A DNA stretch of 64,000 bases from Paenibacillus taichungensis (lineage in GTDB: Bacteria > Bacillota > Bacilli > Paenibacillales > Paenibacillaceae). The first letter of the stretch is position 1. Every line of letters starts with the position of its first letter. Made by a program: the position numbers and the translations under genes. A model generated the notes under the pieces. It had not been told where the DNA came from, made no database searches, and saw only the letters and a list, made by a program, of their open reading frames with translations. This document shows positions 28,917 to 36,957 of this stretch, in pieces. The stretch spans positions 22,318-86,317 of the forward strand of contig NZ_JABMCC010000084.1 in the NCBI RefSeq assembly GCF_013359905.1, written 5' to 3'.

Positions 28917-28946
28917 GAAAAAAGCCCTGCAAAATGCAAGGCTTTT
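28917..28946 (-). terminator. Terminator of the M15 peptidase gene
   Basis: AAGCCTTGCA pairs with TGCAGGGCTT around a short loop and is followed on the minus strand by TTTTTTC. It lies 40 nt after the stop codon. Confidence 0.75.
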
Positions 28947-28985
28947 CTAATATTTATACATATAGATGTATATATAATATCCTAT

Positions 28986-29579
28986 TTAGTGTGTGTCCGG
29001 AGGTCTTTTCCCACGCTTCAAATCGTTGATACTTAATCCAAAGTCCATCTGCAAGTGAGGATAATCCGGGAAGTTAGCCCAATCTCCTCCCCATGTAAAC
29101 CCTAGTTCTTTGGCAAGCTCCACAACTTCCAACCAATCTGGCTTTCCATTGCCGTTATCATCACGTTCCATATCCCACACTACATCTCCTTCAGGAGTCC
29201 GTAACGCAAAATCAATGGCCAAACCATAGTTGTGATAGGACTCTCCCCCTTTGGCGTTGGTAACGATATTTCCGGAAAGGGAGCGTCCTTGATTATAGAG
29301 GGCATCTTGTTCGTCTATGCTGCGGAAATCATGTGTAATCACGACTTCAATTCCTCGTCTAGCTGCCTTTCGAACCAACAACTTCTCACTTTCCGCGACT
29401 ACCGGGTGGAGTCCTGTGATCGGCACGGCTTCTTGTACGTTGGTTCGTGGCCATATATCATAGGTATCTCCTTTTTGCTGTAACCACACATATATAATGG
29501 AAAGCAAAAACGTAGCTACGATCCAAAATCGCAGACTACTCTTGCGTCTCTGTTTTACTTTACGTTTGGATGTATTCAT
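28986..29579 (-). CDS. M15-family peptidoglycan peptidase (VanY/CwlK-like)
   Basis: 197 residues: a basic N-terminus, one membrane helix (about 17-35) and an extracytoplasmic M15 domain. Zinc and catalytic motifs are seen in SYHNYGLAIDF and YPHLQMDF, with an arginine in FRSIDEQ. Members cut either L-Ala-D-Glu bonds (CwlK) or terminal D-Ala (VanY-like); which applies here is not clear. CAGGAGAGAGC provides the ribosome site. It is a single-gene unit between rpsR and the opp operon. Confidence 0.9.
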   Translation of the reverse strand: MNTSKRKVKQRRKSSLRFWIVATFLLSIIYVWLQQKGDTYDIWPRTNVQEAVPITGLHPVVAESEKLLVRKAARRGIEVVITHDFRSIDEQDALYNQGRSLSGNIVTNAKGGESYHNYGLAIDFALRTPEGDVVWDMERDDNGNGKPDWLEVVELAKELGFTWGGDWANFPDYPHLQMDFGLSINDLKRGKRPPDTH

Positions 29580-29744
29580 GCTCTCTCCTGATGGTGGAAT
29601 CTATATTCGTTCAACTCAAGCTACCTGCTATCAGCAATATAATAGACTCTATTATAAATCATTTACGCCTTAATTGCTTCTATCGTCGCAACTCTTACGA
29701 AATCCAATTACCAGGAGATAATCACCTTGATTATTTTCAGATGC

Positions 29745-29777
29745 AAAAAAGCAGCCGGCTATAAGCCGACTGCTTTG
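29745..29777 (-). terminator. Terminator of rpsF-ssb-rpsR
   Basis: AAAGCAG-CGGCT pairs with AGCCG-CTGCTTT, followed on the minus strand by a T run. It lies about 20 nt after the rpsR stop. Confidence 0.8.
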
Positions 29778-29795
29778 TATCCATGCTGAGTAAGA

Positions 29796-30068
29796 CTACT
29801 CAGTTGTGTATGGCAGCAATGCGATTTGACGGGAGCGTTTGATGGCAATCGTCAGCATGCGTTGATATTTAGCGCTAGTACCTGTTACACGGCGTGGCAA
29901 AATTTTTCCGCGCTCGCTGATAAATTTACGAAGCAAGTCCGTATCTTTATAATCGATGTGAGTAATTTTGTTAGCTGTGAAGAAGCACACTTTACGACGT
30001 TTGTTACGGCCGCCACGGCGAGCCGGTCTTTTATCGTTGTCTCCGCCTTCTCTTTGCTTGAAGCTCAT
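29796..30068 (-). CDS. rpsR: 30S ribosomal protein S18
   Basis: 90 residues. The basic N-terminal tail is followed by the S18 core ([35 protein letters not shown]). Binds 16S rRNA with S6. Third gene of rpsF-ssb-rpsR, the order found throughout Firmicutes. Only one copy is seen here. Cys is present in VCFFTANK, but the full zinc-ribbon set of Cys residues is not, which suggests a Zn-independent form. Confidence 0.97.
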   Translation of the reverse strand: MSFKQREGGDNDKRPARRGGRNKRRKVCFFTANKITHIDYKDTDLLRKFISERGKILPRRVTGTSAKYQRMLTIAIKRSRQIALLPYTTE

Positions 30069-30123
30069 GCTTTTCAGTCCTTTCCTATCGTTTAGCCAAT
30101 CACTCTAAGAGTGTCGGTTCACG

Positions 30124-30609
30124 TTAAAATGGCAAATCATCATCCGATATATCAATCGGTTTTCCGTCATCGGAAAAAGGATCCTGATTGTTGCTACGCG
30201 AATTATTGTTATTGTTCGCGCGCCCGCCGCCTCCGTAAGAAGGCTCTTCACGCATTGGTTGCCCACCGCCGCCACCGTTATTATCACGGTTAGCTGACTC
30301 CAAGAAACGGACGTTATCGGCAATGACTTCGGTCACGTATACACGTTTTCCTTCGTTATTCTCGTAATTCCGTACTTGAATGCGTCCTTCGACTGCAGCT
30401 AGGCGTCCTTTGCGCAAATAGTTTGCACAAGTCTCAGCAAGCTGTCTCCAGGTTACGACCGGAATGAAATCCGCTTCCCGTTCTCCCCCTTGGCTTGTAA
30501 ACGGTCTGTCCACTGCCAAAGTAAATTGCGTAACTGCTACTCCAGCTGGAGTATAACGCAACTCAGGATCCCGGGTTAACCGGCCGATCAGAATGACACG
30601 GTTCAACAA
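30124..30609 (-). CDS. ssb: Single-stranded DNA-binding protein
   Basis: 161 residues. An N-terminal OB fold (about 1-105, [19 protein letters not shown]) precedes a Gly/Asn-rich flexible linker and the acidic tip DISDDDLPF, which recruits replication and repair partners. It starts at TTG with AGGGG at 6 nt. Sits between rpsF and rpsR as in Bacillus. Confidence 0.97.
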   Translation of the reverse strand: MLNRVILIGRLTRDPELRYTPAGVAVTQFTLAVDRPFTSQGGEREADFIPVVTWRQLAETCANYLRKGRLAAVEGRIQVRNYENNEGKRVYVTEVIADNVRFLESANRDNNGGGGGQPMREEPSYGGGGRANNNNNSRSNNQDPFSDDGKPIDISDDDLPF

Positions 30610-30657
30610 TGTAATCCCCTCCTTCAGAGCGTATTGGTGCGTTGATCACGAGTTGTC

Positions 30658-30951
30658 TTAAGCAGACTTAACGTCGTTTGTAATGAGATAACGAATTACT
30701 TCGTCAGAAATCTTCATGAGACGCTCAAGTTCAGTAACTACTGCTGGTTCAGCAGTGAAGTGTACCAAAACATAAACACCATCACGGAATTTCTTGATCT
30801 CATACGCAAGACGGCGTTTACCCATAACGTCGTGAGCTGTAACTTCACCACCGCCGTTGGAGATGATGCCTTGGAATTTATCGACTGTAGCTTGAACAAC
30901 TTCTTGCTCAACATCAGGACGAATAATGTACATCACTTCATATTTGCGCAT
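30658..30951 (-). CDS. rpsF: 30S ribosomal protein S6
   Basis: 97 residues with a typical S6 start MRKYEVMYIIRPDVE. The ATG at 30951 follows AAGGAGGTG; the longer frame from 31011 is not used. First gene of rpsF-ssb-rpsR, with a strong promoter about 70 nt upstream. Confidence 0.97.
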   Translation of the reverse strand: MRKYEVMYIIRPDVEQEVVQATVDKFQGIISNGGGEVTAHDVMGKRRLAYEIKKFRDGVYVLVHFTAEPAVVTELERLMKISDEVIRYLITNDVKSA

Positions 30952-31027
30952 AATTTTCACCTCCTTATGGACTCTGGCCCTCAATCTAAGTTGAGAGCAA
31001 GGAACGAGCACAAACTCGAACTATATT

Positions 31028-31056
31028 AATATAACAAAAATGACGCCCCAATGCAA
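31028..31056 (-). promoter_or_regulatory. rpsF operon promoter
   Basis: On the minus strand TTGCAT (31051-31056), 17-nt spacer, TATATT (31028-31033). The leader of about 70 nt holds two small hairpins; the CCG-bulge motif of the known S6:S18-binding leader was not clearly found. Confidence 0.75.
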
Positions 31057-31152
31057 GCAAACGTTCCCTCTTCTCATTACACATGATCATAACTCCAATG
31101 GAGCACACTACAGAAGTAACATTGAAATCCATTTTGCCGAGGAGGTTTTATC

Positions 31153-31347
31153 ATGGGTGAAAGAACCGAGTTTGAACCAGGAGACAAAGCTCCAAACGAT
31201 GGTGAGTACACCGAGGTTGGTGAGAAGAGCTTTCATACGGAGATTAATAATCCGAAACGGGTAACCCTCCAAAAGGGCGAAGCTTTCCCTGAAACAAGCA
31301 ATCAGAATCGCAAGTGGAAAAAGCTTACCAAAGCCCGCGTCCACTAG
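31153..31347 (+). CDS. yjzC: YjzC family small protein
   Basis: 64 residues on the plus strand, against the direction of its neighbours. The sequence FEPGDKAPNDGEYTEVGE and the FPETSNQNRKW segment match the YjzC family of small soluble Bacillus proteins of unknown function. AGGAGG at 7 nt before the ATG supports expression. Divergent from rpsF. Confidence 0.88.
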   Translation: MGERTEFEPGDKAPNDGEYTEVGEKSFHTEINNPKRVTLQKGEAFPETSNQNRKWKKLTKARVH

Positions 31348-31588
31348 GCGTAAAGATTTTTTTCAGACTGCTGTATATAAAACGTACTAATGCACATAAT
31401 ACAATCAGGCGATGCACGAGAGAGGTGTGGTTCCGTTGGACAACGAAGCCGAACATTCACTGTTGGAGATTCATCACGTAATTTAAGAAGCAAGATGATT
31501 GTGTGTAAGGCCTTTGTCTGAAGCACGAGCAAGTTTCTGATCGTTACGACCGATTGTTTCCTAACAAACCGAATGCATCGCCGAATGA
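31348..31588. other. Region between yjzC and a strong terminator
   Basis: No recognisable gene. On the plus strand a TTG at about 31437, with GAGAGGTG at 8 nt, opens a 16-codon frame (MDNEAEHSLLEIHHVI) that ends at 31487. A later stretch before the terminator also looks protein-like but lacks a start. This may be a small RNA, a peptide gene or a decayed gene. Confidence 0.3.
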
Positions 31589-31617
31589 AGAGCCCTTAGG
31601 GGCTCTTTGTTTTTTTT
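31589..31617 (+). terminator. Plus-strand terminator after the yjzC region
   Basis: AGAGCCC and GGGCTCT arms are followed by TTTGTTTTTTTT. It ends a plus-strand transcript from yjzC or from the unexplained 31.35-31.59 kb stretch. Confidence 0.85.
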
Positions 31618-31655
31618 CAATTACAAATGATAATCAATCAACAAAATTAAAAATA

Positions 31656-31685
31656 AAAGACCTTCCAGATGGAAGGCCTTTTTTG
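31656..31685. terminator. Bidirectional terminator
   Basis: AAAAGACCTTCCA and TGGAAGGCCTTTT arms have T runs on both strands. It can end the minus-strand tRNA-Ser transcript and back up the plus-strand terminator at 31589-31617. Confidence 0.7.
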
Positions 31686-31745
31686 CATGTATAAAGCTCA
31701 ACACACGTTGAGTAAGTTGTTCAATTAAAAAGCAAGATCTATTAG

Positions 31746-31836
31746 TGGCGGAAAGGGTGGGATTCGAACCCACGCACGCTGTGACACGCCTAACTGATTT
31801 CGAGTCAGCCCCCTTGGGCCTCTTGGGTACCTTTCC
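31746..31836 (-). tRNA. tRNA-Ser (anticodon CGA)
   Basis: 91 nt including an encoded CCA. The acceptor stem is GGAAAGG/CCTTTCC with discriminator G. The anticodon stem-loop is CTGA-CTCGAAA-TCAG, giving anticodon CGA, which reads UCG. There is a long variable arm typical of serine tRNAs and a T arm GTGGG-TTCGAAT-CCCAC. It stands alone, with a terminator downstream. Confidence 0.95.
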
Positions 31837-31948
31837 GCAGCAATAATGATTATAGCATGATCATTTACAGAACGCAATACCTAAGCTGTGCCTGCATGTA
31901 AACGTTATTATGGAGTGCGAAAAGAGTAAACATTACCGCATTTTTTCA

Positions 31949-32167
31949 TTAGGATTCAGACGAATCCTCTGTTGAACGAAGTACCTTTTTCATGTTTTTC
32001 TCGAATTTCGCTCTGGGAATTAATACACTGTGTTTACATCCTACACATTTGATACGAATATCCATGCCCATCCGGATAATCTCCATCTCATTGCTGCCAC
32101 ATGGATGCTGCTTCTTCATCTGCACAATGTCCCCAAGCTGGAAACTTTTACGCTCCACCAATGCCAT
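31949..32167 (-). CDS. DUF951 family protein
   Basis: About 72 residues. The core GDIVQMKKQHPCGSNEMEIIRMGMDIRIKC followed by VGCKHSV is the DUF951 signature, with three Cys that could bind zinc. Function unknown; a nucleic-acid-related role has been guessed for the family. The start is ambiguous: ATG at 32167, the nearby GTG (VERK), or ATG at 32176 are all in frame. It overlaps the 3' end of the mscS gene and is co-oriented with it. Confidence 0.88.
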   Translation of the reverse strand: MALVERKSFQLGDIVQMKKQHPCGSNEMEIIRMGMDIRIKCVGCKHSVLIPRAKFEKNMKKVLRSTEDSSES

Positions 32168-33083
32168 CCCCCTCATCCTTCTCCTGAGCTGCTGCTTGCT
32201 CTAATGCTGCTTGATTGCTCATCTCATGATACTCCAGTGTTTTCTTCACATCACTCTGGATTTGGCGCTCTACAGATGCCCTGGAGTTAGGCAAGCATTC
32301 AGCAACAATGCGAACCACATATTCCGAGGTAGACATCGACTGGATACCAAGCACGTCAGGTACTTTAACGATGTTCAGATCTCGATCCTCAATCCCAGTC
32401 AACGCTCGTTTCACCAAGTGTACTGACTCGTCCAGGGTCTGTTCGCCCTTCATCGGAATGTCCACAACTGCAAGGGAATTAGACATCGAGTAATTAGTTA
32501 CACTTGCAATCGTACCATTTGGAATAATGTGTACCTCACCCTGCCAGCTAACCAGCTTGGTTGTTCTCAGTCCAATGACCTCAACCGTTCCTTTATAGGT
32601 GCCTGTTTGAATAACATCGCCTACTGCGAATTGATCCTCCAATATAATGAAGAAACCCGTAATAACATCCTTCACCAATCCTTGGGCACCAAAACCGATA
32701 GCCAGTCCAAGTACTCCCGCACTCGCTAACAATGGTCCAACTTTCACGTTGATCTCAGATAACAGTAACAGAATCATAATGAAATTACATGTTATGGAGG
32801 TCGCATTTTTCATCAACTCTCCCACCGTTATAAATCTCCGTGGGTTGACTCGAATCTTGCCTTCCTGCTTACGTGCCATCGTGCGATCTATAATACGTGA
32901 TACAATCTTGATCACAATACGCGTAATAATGAAAATAATAATGATACGGATCGAACTGAACAGAATATTAAACCACATATCTGCATCAGCGATTTTATTC
33001 CATAATTCGTCTGTCCAGCGAATGGCTCCCTTTATAGTCTTCTGTGGATCAGGCGAGGTCGTAGCAAACTTAAATGGCAACAT
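32148..33083 (-). CDS. MscS-type mechanosensitive channel
   Basis: 311 residues with an N-terminal region, three membrane helices (about 40-155) and the conserved pore and beta domain (GLAIGFGAQGLVKDVITGFF, VGDVIQTGTYKGTVEVIGLRTT). Opens under membrane tension to release solutes after osmotic downshock. GAGGAGG precedes the ATG. The C-terminus ends in a Gln/Glu/Ala-rich tail and overlaps the DUF951 gene. Confidence 0.93.
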   Translation of the reverse strand: MLPFKFATTSPDPQKTIKGAIRWTDELWNKIADADMWFNILFSSIRIIIIFIITRIVIKIVSRIIDRTMARKQEGKIRVNPRRFITVGELMKNATSITCNFIMILLLLSEINVKVGPLLASAGVLGLAIGFGAQGLVKDVITGFFIILEDQFAVGDVIQTGTYKGTVEVIGLRTTKLVSWQGEVHIIPNGTIASVTNYSMSNSLAVVDIPMKGEQTLDESVHLVKRALTGIEDRDLNIVKVPDVLGIQSMSTSEYVVRIVAECLPNSRASVERQIQSDVKKTLEYHEMSNQAALEQAAAQEKDEGDGIGGA

Positions 33084-33097
33084 AGATCAAACCTCCT

Positions 33098-33361
33098 CTA
33101 CATGGGTATGTTATCATAGCTGTCAGCGGTTTTGAAATAGAGGCCTCGGATCTCCACAAATTCGTTACGAATGATTTGTATCACTCTCTCCAGATCTTCT
33201 TTTGGAAACTGAATACATAGAGCACAGCCCGCTGTGATCTCTTTCGGGGTAGGAAATAAGTCGATCTCAATCTCGGCAAACTCCAGCAGCATTTCTGCCC
33301 GCAGCGCCTGCTGGGTGGAATCAAAAGCAATCAGCATCCAATCATCAATCCACTCGTCCAT
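33098..33361 (-). CDS. DUF3343 family putative Se/S carrier-like protein
   Basis: 87 residues from the ATG at 33361, which has AAAGGAG at 6 nt; the longer frame to 33412 is less likely. The family (DUF3343) has a conserved Cys near a Gly (here TAGCALCIQF) and is often found near class V aminotransferases or selenium and sulfur genes. In this window a cysteine desulfurase gene lies 1.4 kb upstream on the same strand, with yyaC and a DUF4446 gene between them. A sulfur-carrier role is only inferred from this pairing. Confidence 0.8.
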   Translation of the reverse strand: MDEWIDDWMLIAFDSTQQALRAEMLLEFAEIEIDLFPTPKEITAGCALCIQFPKEDLERVIQIIRNEFVEIRGLYFKTADSYDNIPM

Positions 33362-33415
33362 GTCCGTCTCCTTTCGCGATACATCCATCCCTTTGAAAAA
33401 GCTTGTCCCCACGAA

Positions 33416-33445
33416 GTATAAAACGTTCTATCCTTCCATATACTG
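33416..33445 (+). promoter_or_regulatory. Possible forespore sigma-factor promoter of yyaC
   Basis: GTATA (33416-33420), a 16-nt spacer and CATATACTG (33437-33445) resemble sigma-F/sigma-G promoters of Bacillus. It lies 33 nt upstream of the yyaC start, and yyaC homologues are sporulation genes. The -10 match is imperfect. Confidence 0.4.
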
Positions 33446-33477
33446 TTACTACTATTCCAAGGGAAAGGATAGATCCT

Positions 33478-34083
33478 ATGAATCCCATTTCGCATTCCTT
33501 CTCATCTCAAGACATGGCCAGCCTGAAAATCCCACATACAGATCCAGGCATTCACTCAGCCATCATTCATCGTTTAATGTTCCATCTCTATAAAGCTCAT
33601 TCTTTGCAAAATGTAGTTGTCGTCTGTATCGGTACAGATCGCTCTACCGGTGACTGCCTTGGCCCGCTCGTCGGCTCATCGCTTGCCAAGTGGGACAGCC
33701 CTCTATTCCATCTCTATGGCACATTGGATGAACCCGTACATGCAATGAACCTACAGGACACCCTTCACAAAATACACAACACACATCACAACCCTTATGT
33801 GATCGGCATTGATGCCTGTCTGGGACAGTCTTCGAGTGTAGGATGTATCCAGGTCGTGAATGGACCGCTCAAACCAGGAGCGGGTGTAAATAAAGAATTA
33901 CCGCCGGTCGGCGATATCCATCTTACAGGTATCGTTAACGTCGGCGGCTTTATGGAATACTTTGTTTTACAGAACACACGTCTCAGTCTCGTCATGCGCA
34001 TGTCCGAGATTATATCCAGCAGTCTCTACTCCGCTATTCGCGAATGGCATACCCGTTCTACTCTGCTTGCTGTGCCAGAGTAA
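33478..34083 (+). CDS. yyaC: Sporulation protease-like protein YyaC (DUF1256)
   Basis: 201 residues, on the plus strand among minus-strand genes. The core VVCIGTDRSTGDCLGPLVGSSL and VIGIDACLG are typical of YyaC, a family related in fold to the germination protease GPR and found in endospore formers. The ATG at 33478 follows AAAGG; earlier in-frame starts extend into upstream sequence. Its 3' end overlaps the convergent DUF4446 gene by 26 bp. Confidence 0.92.
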   Translation: MNPISHSFSSQDMASLKIPHTDPGIHSAIIHRLMFHLYKAHSLQNVVVVCIGTDRSTGDCLGPLVGSSLAKWDSPLFHLYGTLDEPVHAMNLQDTLHKIHNTHHNPYVIGIDACLGQSSSVGCIQVVNGPLKPGAGVNKELPPVGDIHLTGIVNVGGFMEYFVLQNTRLSLVMRMSEIISSSLYSAIREWHTRSTLLAVPE

Positions 34084-34558
34084 TGGCTTCCTTTTCCTCA
34101 GGGGAAAGAGTATACGTGGACTCTCCCCCTTTAAGAGGTTTAGCATATACATAGGAACCGTCTCGATTATAGATACCAGTGAGTACCATACCGTCCTGGC
34201 TATCGTTAACCATTGCCATGGAGAAACTAAGATCACTGCCAAGCTCCCCATATGCGTTATACCGTTTCACGCCCACTTTACCCTGGATACGGGTCAGCTT
34301 CTGCATGACAGCCTGTAACTGATCCGTTTGCAGTGTATGCTCATCCTCAATGCTGTCCATCTGAATTTTCAGATTGATTAACAGCGACTCCAGATCTTCC
34401 ACTCCACTGCCAGCCATCATGGCCTCATATTTCCGTTTAAACTTCCGTAGCTTTGCGCCTTGAGCAATACTTATGATAAGCAAAATCACCAAAAGTAAAG
34501 CCATGCCGCCAATAATCCATATCAGCTGTTCCAGAATCAGCTCATTTAATTCAGCCAT
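34058..34558 (-). CDS. DUF4446 family membrane protein
   Basis: 166 residues: one N-terminal membrane helix (about 12-33), a coiled-coil-like stretch (about 40-95) and a C-terminal domain with KVGVKRYNAYGELGSDLSFS, the DUF4446 signature. Found near parB/noc in Firmicutes; function unknown. The ATG at 34558 has a rather distant AGAGGGG; a TTG three codons upstream is possible. Confidence 0.85.
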   Translation of the reverse strand: MAELNELILEQLIWIIGGMALLLVILLIISIAQGAKLRKFKRKYEAMMAGSGVEDLESLLINLKIQMDSIEDEHTLQTDQLQAVMQKLTRIQGKVGVKRYNAYGELGSDLSFSMAMVNDSQDGMVLTGIYNRDGSYVYAKPLKGGESTYTLSPEEKEAITLAQQAE

Positions 34559-34777
34559 GTAGTGCAACTACCCCTCTGTTGGTTTGTTCAGGTTAACGTT
34601 TGTACCTTCAAACGTACTCCACATCATACATCATCGATCCATTCAGCCAAGAAAAGCATCCAACGCTCTAATGTAACCGTCAAGCTTACCCTTATTATTC
34701 ACCAGATAACCCATACAGCTAATCACTCGTTTTAGCCTCTTACCTCTTTTGCTTTTTGCTTATTCAAGCGTTGAAAT

Positions 34778-35959
34778 TCATGTTTTATTAGGACTGATTC
34801 CTACCGATTTTGATGCTGTTAATTCGATAACTGCTTCGATCAACGCATCGACATCTTCTCTTGATGTACTATACCCCACGCTCGCTCTGACAGCCCCACT
34901 TGCCGTTGTACCAGCTGACTCATGGGCAAGAGGTGTGCAATGAAAACCTGAGCGCACAGCGATGCCATAACTTCGGTCTAATTGAAAAGCGAGCTGAGCC
35001 GAATCATACCCTTCAACAGTAAAGGATAACAATCCCGTACGCGGCTGTCCAATTTCAGGGCCAAGCATTCGAATCCCCTGTACTGATGATAACCCATCCA
35101 TCATATGCTGAGTCAAATCCCACTCCTGTTTATATATGAATTCAGGTGTCAGTTCAAGCACATGCTGCACTCCGGCTGCCAGACCTGCTATACCCACGGT
35201 ATTGGGCGTACCCGCCTCATAGCGATCAGGACGAACAAGTGGCTGCTCAATTGCCTCAGATTGGCTTCCTGTCCCGCCGTGAAGCAATGGTTGCACATCC
35301 AGCTCAGGAGCAATGTACAGTCCACCTGTTCCCTGCGGTCCCAACATTCCTTTATGCCCTGGAAAGGCGAGCATATCGATGCCAAGCTGCTTCACATCCA
35401 TAGGGATAATTCCAGCACTTTGAGCAGCGTCAACAAGCAAAGTCACCTGATTTTTTTGACACATCAGTGCAATTTCACCAATAGGCAGAATACTCCCCAG
35501 CAGGTTCGAACTATGCGTGCAGACAACCAATCTTGTATTGGAACGAAACAAGCGTGCGAATTGGACCAGGTCGATCTCCCCGGCTGCATTAACAGGCACA
35601 TAATCAACCTCTACATTACGAGATCTGCGCATGTACTCCAGTGGCCGTCTTACTGAATTATGTTCAGCCATCGTAGCAATGACATGATCGCCTTCTCTTA
35701 GCCACCCTTGAATAGCAAGATTCAAAGCTTCTGTGGTATTAGAACCCAGAGCGATATCATTGGCATTACGAACACCCAAAAGAGTGGATATCGCTTTTCT
35801 GGCACCAAATAAAACTCGGCTCGCCTGTACTGCCATCCGGTGACTTCCTCTGCCTGGGTTCGCCCCTGCCACATCCAGAGCCTTTATCATGGCTTCCCCG
35901 ACAGCAGGTGGCTTAGGCCAAGATGTCGCTGCATGATCCAGATAGATAACTCCCTCCAC
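34778..35959 (-). CDS. Class V aminotransferase, cysteine desulfurase type
   Basis: 393-residue PLP enzyme. The N-terminal YLDHAATSWPKP, the PLP lysine in FPGHKGMLGPQG and the active-site cysteine in RSGFHCTPLAHE are intact. Such enzymes take sulfur (or selenium) from cysteine to form a persulfide. It is not next to suf or isc genes, so its acceptor is unclear; the nearby DUF3343 protein is a candidate. It starts at GTG with AGAGGTG at 8 nt. Confidence 0.9.
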   Translation of the reverse strand: MEGVIYLDHAATSWPKPPAVGEAMIKALDVAGANPGRGSHRMAVQASRVLFGARKAISTLLGVRNANDIALGSNTTEALNLAIQGWLREGDHVIATMAEHNSVRRPLEYMRRSRNVEVDYVPVNAAGEIDLVQFARLFRSNTRLVVCTHSSNLLGSILPIGEIALMCQKNQVTLLVDAAQSAGIIPMDVKQLGIDMLAFPGHKGMLGPQGTGGLYIAPELDVQPLLHGGTGSQSEAIEQPLVRPDRYEAGTPNTVGIAGLAAGVQHVLELTPEFIYKQEWDLTQHMMDGLSSVQGIRMLGPEIGQPRTGLLSFTVEGYDSAQLAFQLDRSYGIAVRSGFHCTPLAHESAGTTASGAVRASVGYSTSREDVDALIEAVIELTASKSVGISPNKT

Positions 35960-36010
35960 CTCATGACCACCTCTGTCCCTAATTGATTGTTATGGTTTGA
36001 TATAATCCCT

Positions 36011-36061
36011 AGAAACAAACAATGACATATCGTTTCTCCATGGTACAGAGGCGATATGTCA
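36011..36061 (-). terminator. Hairpin downstream of parB, possible terminator
   Basis: TGACATATCG and CGATATGTCA arms enclose a loop; the following minus-strand bases are TTGTTTGTTTC. It lies 50 nt after the parB stop and upstream of the cysteine desulfurase gene. Confidence 0.55.
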
Positions 36062-36111
36062 TCACATGAAAAAGCCCCGCATGTTGTTCATCGATCATGG
36101 AGTCATGACTA

Positions 36112-36957
36112 TTATTGCAACAGTTCCAACAGTCGCTCCAGATCTTGTTTGCTGTAGTAGTTGAGCTCAATTTTGCCTTTATCTTTGTTATGCTTAATTT
36201 TCACCGTTGTTTTAAACCGTTCACGTAAAGACTCTTCCAATGTATCAATAAACGGATCTTTTTTCTTTAACTTGGATTTTGCTTTCGCTTCACCCGTTTT
36301 GGAACGATCCAATTGTTGAACAGCCTCTTCCAGTTCACGTACACTCCACTGTTGATCAATAGTTTGTTTTGCCAGCTGCTTCACAAGGCTTTCATCTTTA
36401 ACGCCGACGATAGCACGTGCATGCCCCATTGACAATGTTCCACGTGAAACATGATCCTTCACTTCTTCCGGCAATGATAACAAACGCAGGAAGTTAGCGA
36501 TGTGAGAACGTGATTTGCCCACTTTTACGGAGAGCTCTTCCTGGGTTAACCCAAACTGGTCCATCAGCCCCTGATAAGCAACTGCAACTTCCATCGCATT
36601 CAGATTCTCACGCTGCAGGTTCTCGATTAAAGCAATCTCCATAACCTGCTGATCACTGAAATTACGAACTACAGCAGGCACAGTGGCATTACCGCAATAC
36701 TGGGAAGCTCTGAAACGTCGTTCACCAGCAATAATTTCATAACCTCTCAAAACAGGTCGTACAATAATAGGTTGTATAACACCATGTTGACGGATCGATT
36801 CAGCGAGTTCATGTATCGCATCCTCATCAAATACTTTACGAGGTTGGTAAGGGTTTGCCCGCAGTTGACTAATCGGGATTTCTACGACTTTATCGTCGTC
36901 ATTAATTGAAAGCGAAGGAATGAGGGCATCAAGACCTTTTCCAAGCCGCTTACTCAT
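36112..36957 (-). CDS. parB: Chromosome-partitioning CTPase ParB (Spo0J)
   Basis: 281 residues. The N-terminal CTP-binding domain contains LRANPYQPR and the GERRFRAS motif. A helix-turn-helix (TQEELSVKVGKSRSHIANFLRLL) binds parS, and the C-terminal dimerisation domain is Lys-rich. It loads onto parS, spreads as a CTP clamp and recruits SMC. A parS site lies inside the gene at 36436-36451, as in B. subtilis. It overlaps parA by 8 nt. Confidence 0.96.
   Translation of the reverse strand: MSKRLGKGLDALIPSLSINDDDKVVEIPISQLRANPYQPRKVFDEDAIHELAESIRQHGVIQPIIVRPVLRGYEIIAGERRFRASQYCGNATVPAVVRNFSDQQVMEIALIENLQRENLNAMEVAVAYQGLMDQFGLTQEELSVKVGKSRSHIANFLRLLSLPEEVKDHVSRGTLSMGHARAIVGVKDESLVKQLAKQTIDQQWSVRELEEAVQQLDRSKTGEAKAKSKLKKKDPFIDTLEESLRERFKTTVKIKHNKDKGKIELNYYSKQDLERLLELLQ
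36436..36451. other. parS site within parB
   Basis: TGTTCCACGTGAAACA matches the Bacillus parS consensus TGTTNCACGTGAAACA at all fixed positions. It sits inside parB, in the same arrangement as B. subtilis spo0J. Confidence 0.93.

Noticed and set aside
30952..31027. S6:S18-binding leader RNA before rpsF
   Set aside because: Two small hairpins are present but the defining CCG bulge was not found.
31898..31911. cre-like TGTAAACGTTATTA near tRNA-Ser
   Set aside because: No sugar gene nearby; chance match.
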